From: Paenibacillus sp.
Lineage (GTDB): Bacteria > Bacillota > Bacilli > Paenibacillales > Paenibacillaceae
Direction: 5' to 3'
Assembly (NCBI GenBank): GCA_031254035.1
Contig: JAIRVF010000009.1
Coordinates: 1 to 35,320, forward strand
DNA: 35,320 bases
Of this stretch, positions 35,179-35,320 are shown one piece after another. Every line of letters starts with the position of its first letter. The first letter of the stretch is position 1. A program made the position numbers and the translations under genes. The notes under the pieces are model-generated. The model had not been told where the DNA came from, searched no databases, and saw nothing but the letters and a program-made list of their open reading frames with translations.

Positions 35179-35320
35179 AGCGTCTCCTGTATGCTGGGTT
35201 CCGAATGGTGCACATTCATTCCCTAATTGAAGGAGGACGCTCAATATGAAGTATAAACAATCTATGAAGCATAATCAACGAATCTTACGAATTACCGAAA
35301 ATACCCTTGTTGTTGGAGCA
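35179..35320 (+). mobile_element. Left part of an IS110-type insertion sequence (continues beyond window)
   Basis: Inferred from the transposase start at 35246. The upstream end carries AGCGTCTCCT (35179-35188), which pairs with AGGA-G-GACGCT (35231-35241) with one bulged G. The exact outer boundary cannot be fixed from this window because IS110 elements often lack terminal inverted repeats and target duplications. Confidence 0.6.
35246..35320 (+). CDS. IS110-family transposase, 5' end only
   Basis: 25 codons are visible (N terminus MKYKQSMKHNQRILRITEN, then TLVVGA at the window edge). The pattern of a basic MK-K-NQ-I start followed by LVVG, which in the family leads into V-D-I with the first catalytic Asp of the DEDD RuvC-like domain, is typical of Bacillales IS110 transposases. 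GGAGG at 35232-35236 is a strong ribosome binding site but lies in the hairpin arm described for the element end. The Asp itself is outside the window, so family assignment is likely, not proven. Confidence 0.7.
   Translation, partial: MKYKQSMKHNQRILRITENTLVVGA

Overview
The window is chromosomal DNA from a low- to mid-GC, endospore-forming Firmicute, most likely a Paenibacillus or close relative (Paenibacillaceae). The grounds are four: the gene order prfA-prmC-spoIIR-ywlC-mntP-ywlE-rpiB-ywlG-glyA-upp-wecB-atp operon-ywzB-murA-spoIID-spoIIQ-spoIIID-mbl-flhO, which follows the Bacillus subtilis arrangement closely; four sporulation genes with compartment-type promoters; strong GGAGG-type ribosome binding sites feeding many TTG and GTG starts; and abundant intergenic hairpin repeats. 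Species assignment is inference.

Layout. 1-2000: a small unknown gene, ychF, and a second small unknown gene, each closed by a terminator. 2028-4676 (minus strand): a tightly overlapping four-gene unit with an ECF sigma factor, a zinc-finger anti-sigma factor, a small membrane protein and a membrane-anchored DUF4097 beta-repeat protein. 5006-9733: prfA, prmC and two tandem SEDS (FtsW/RodA/SpoVE-type) genes. 9844-10723: spoIIR under a sigma-F-type promoter. 11387-14091: ywlC (Sua5), mntP with a structured leader, ywlE. 14164-16834: rpiB-ywlG-glyA behind a ZTP riboswitch and terminator. 17371-19175: upp and UDP-GlcNAc 2-epimerase. 19303-26861: the complete F1Fo ATP synthase operon (AtpZ-like, I, B, E, F, H, A, G, D, C). 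27129-29613: a structured RNA, ywzB and murA. 29772-32926: spoIID, spoIIQ and spoIIID with sigma-E/sigma-F-type promoters. 32959-35116: mbl and flhO. 35179-35320: the start of an IS110-type insertion sequence running off the window.

How the genes work together. spoIIR (forespore signal), spoIID (engulfment peptidoglycan enzyme), spoIIQ (forespore half of the zipper/channel) and spoIIID (mother-cell regulator) all serve engulfment and early compartment-specific transcription. SEDS proteins, murA, wecB and mbl build the wall. prfA, prmC, ywlC and ychF serve translation. glyA with its ZTP switch links serine/glycine and one-carbon supply to purine demand. The atp operon supplies energy.

The most novel signals are non-coding: (i) a modular repeat family, hairpin plus CTTCGTAAGC, seen in a roughly 275-nt structured RNA upstream of ywzB-murA and, inverted, as four hairpins between atpA and atpG; (ii) a 13-bp inverted repeat at spoIIR placed so that only read-through RNA, not the sigma-F transcript, could fold over the ribosome binding site; (iii) a symmetric array of four 25-bp modules on an exact 50-bp period upstream of spoIIQ; (iv) a chain of hairpins ahead of mntP that does not look like the known manganese riboswitch.
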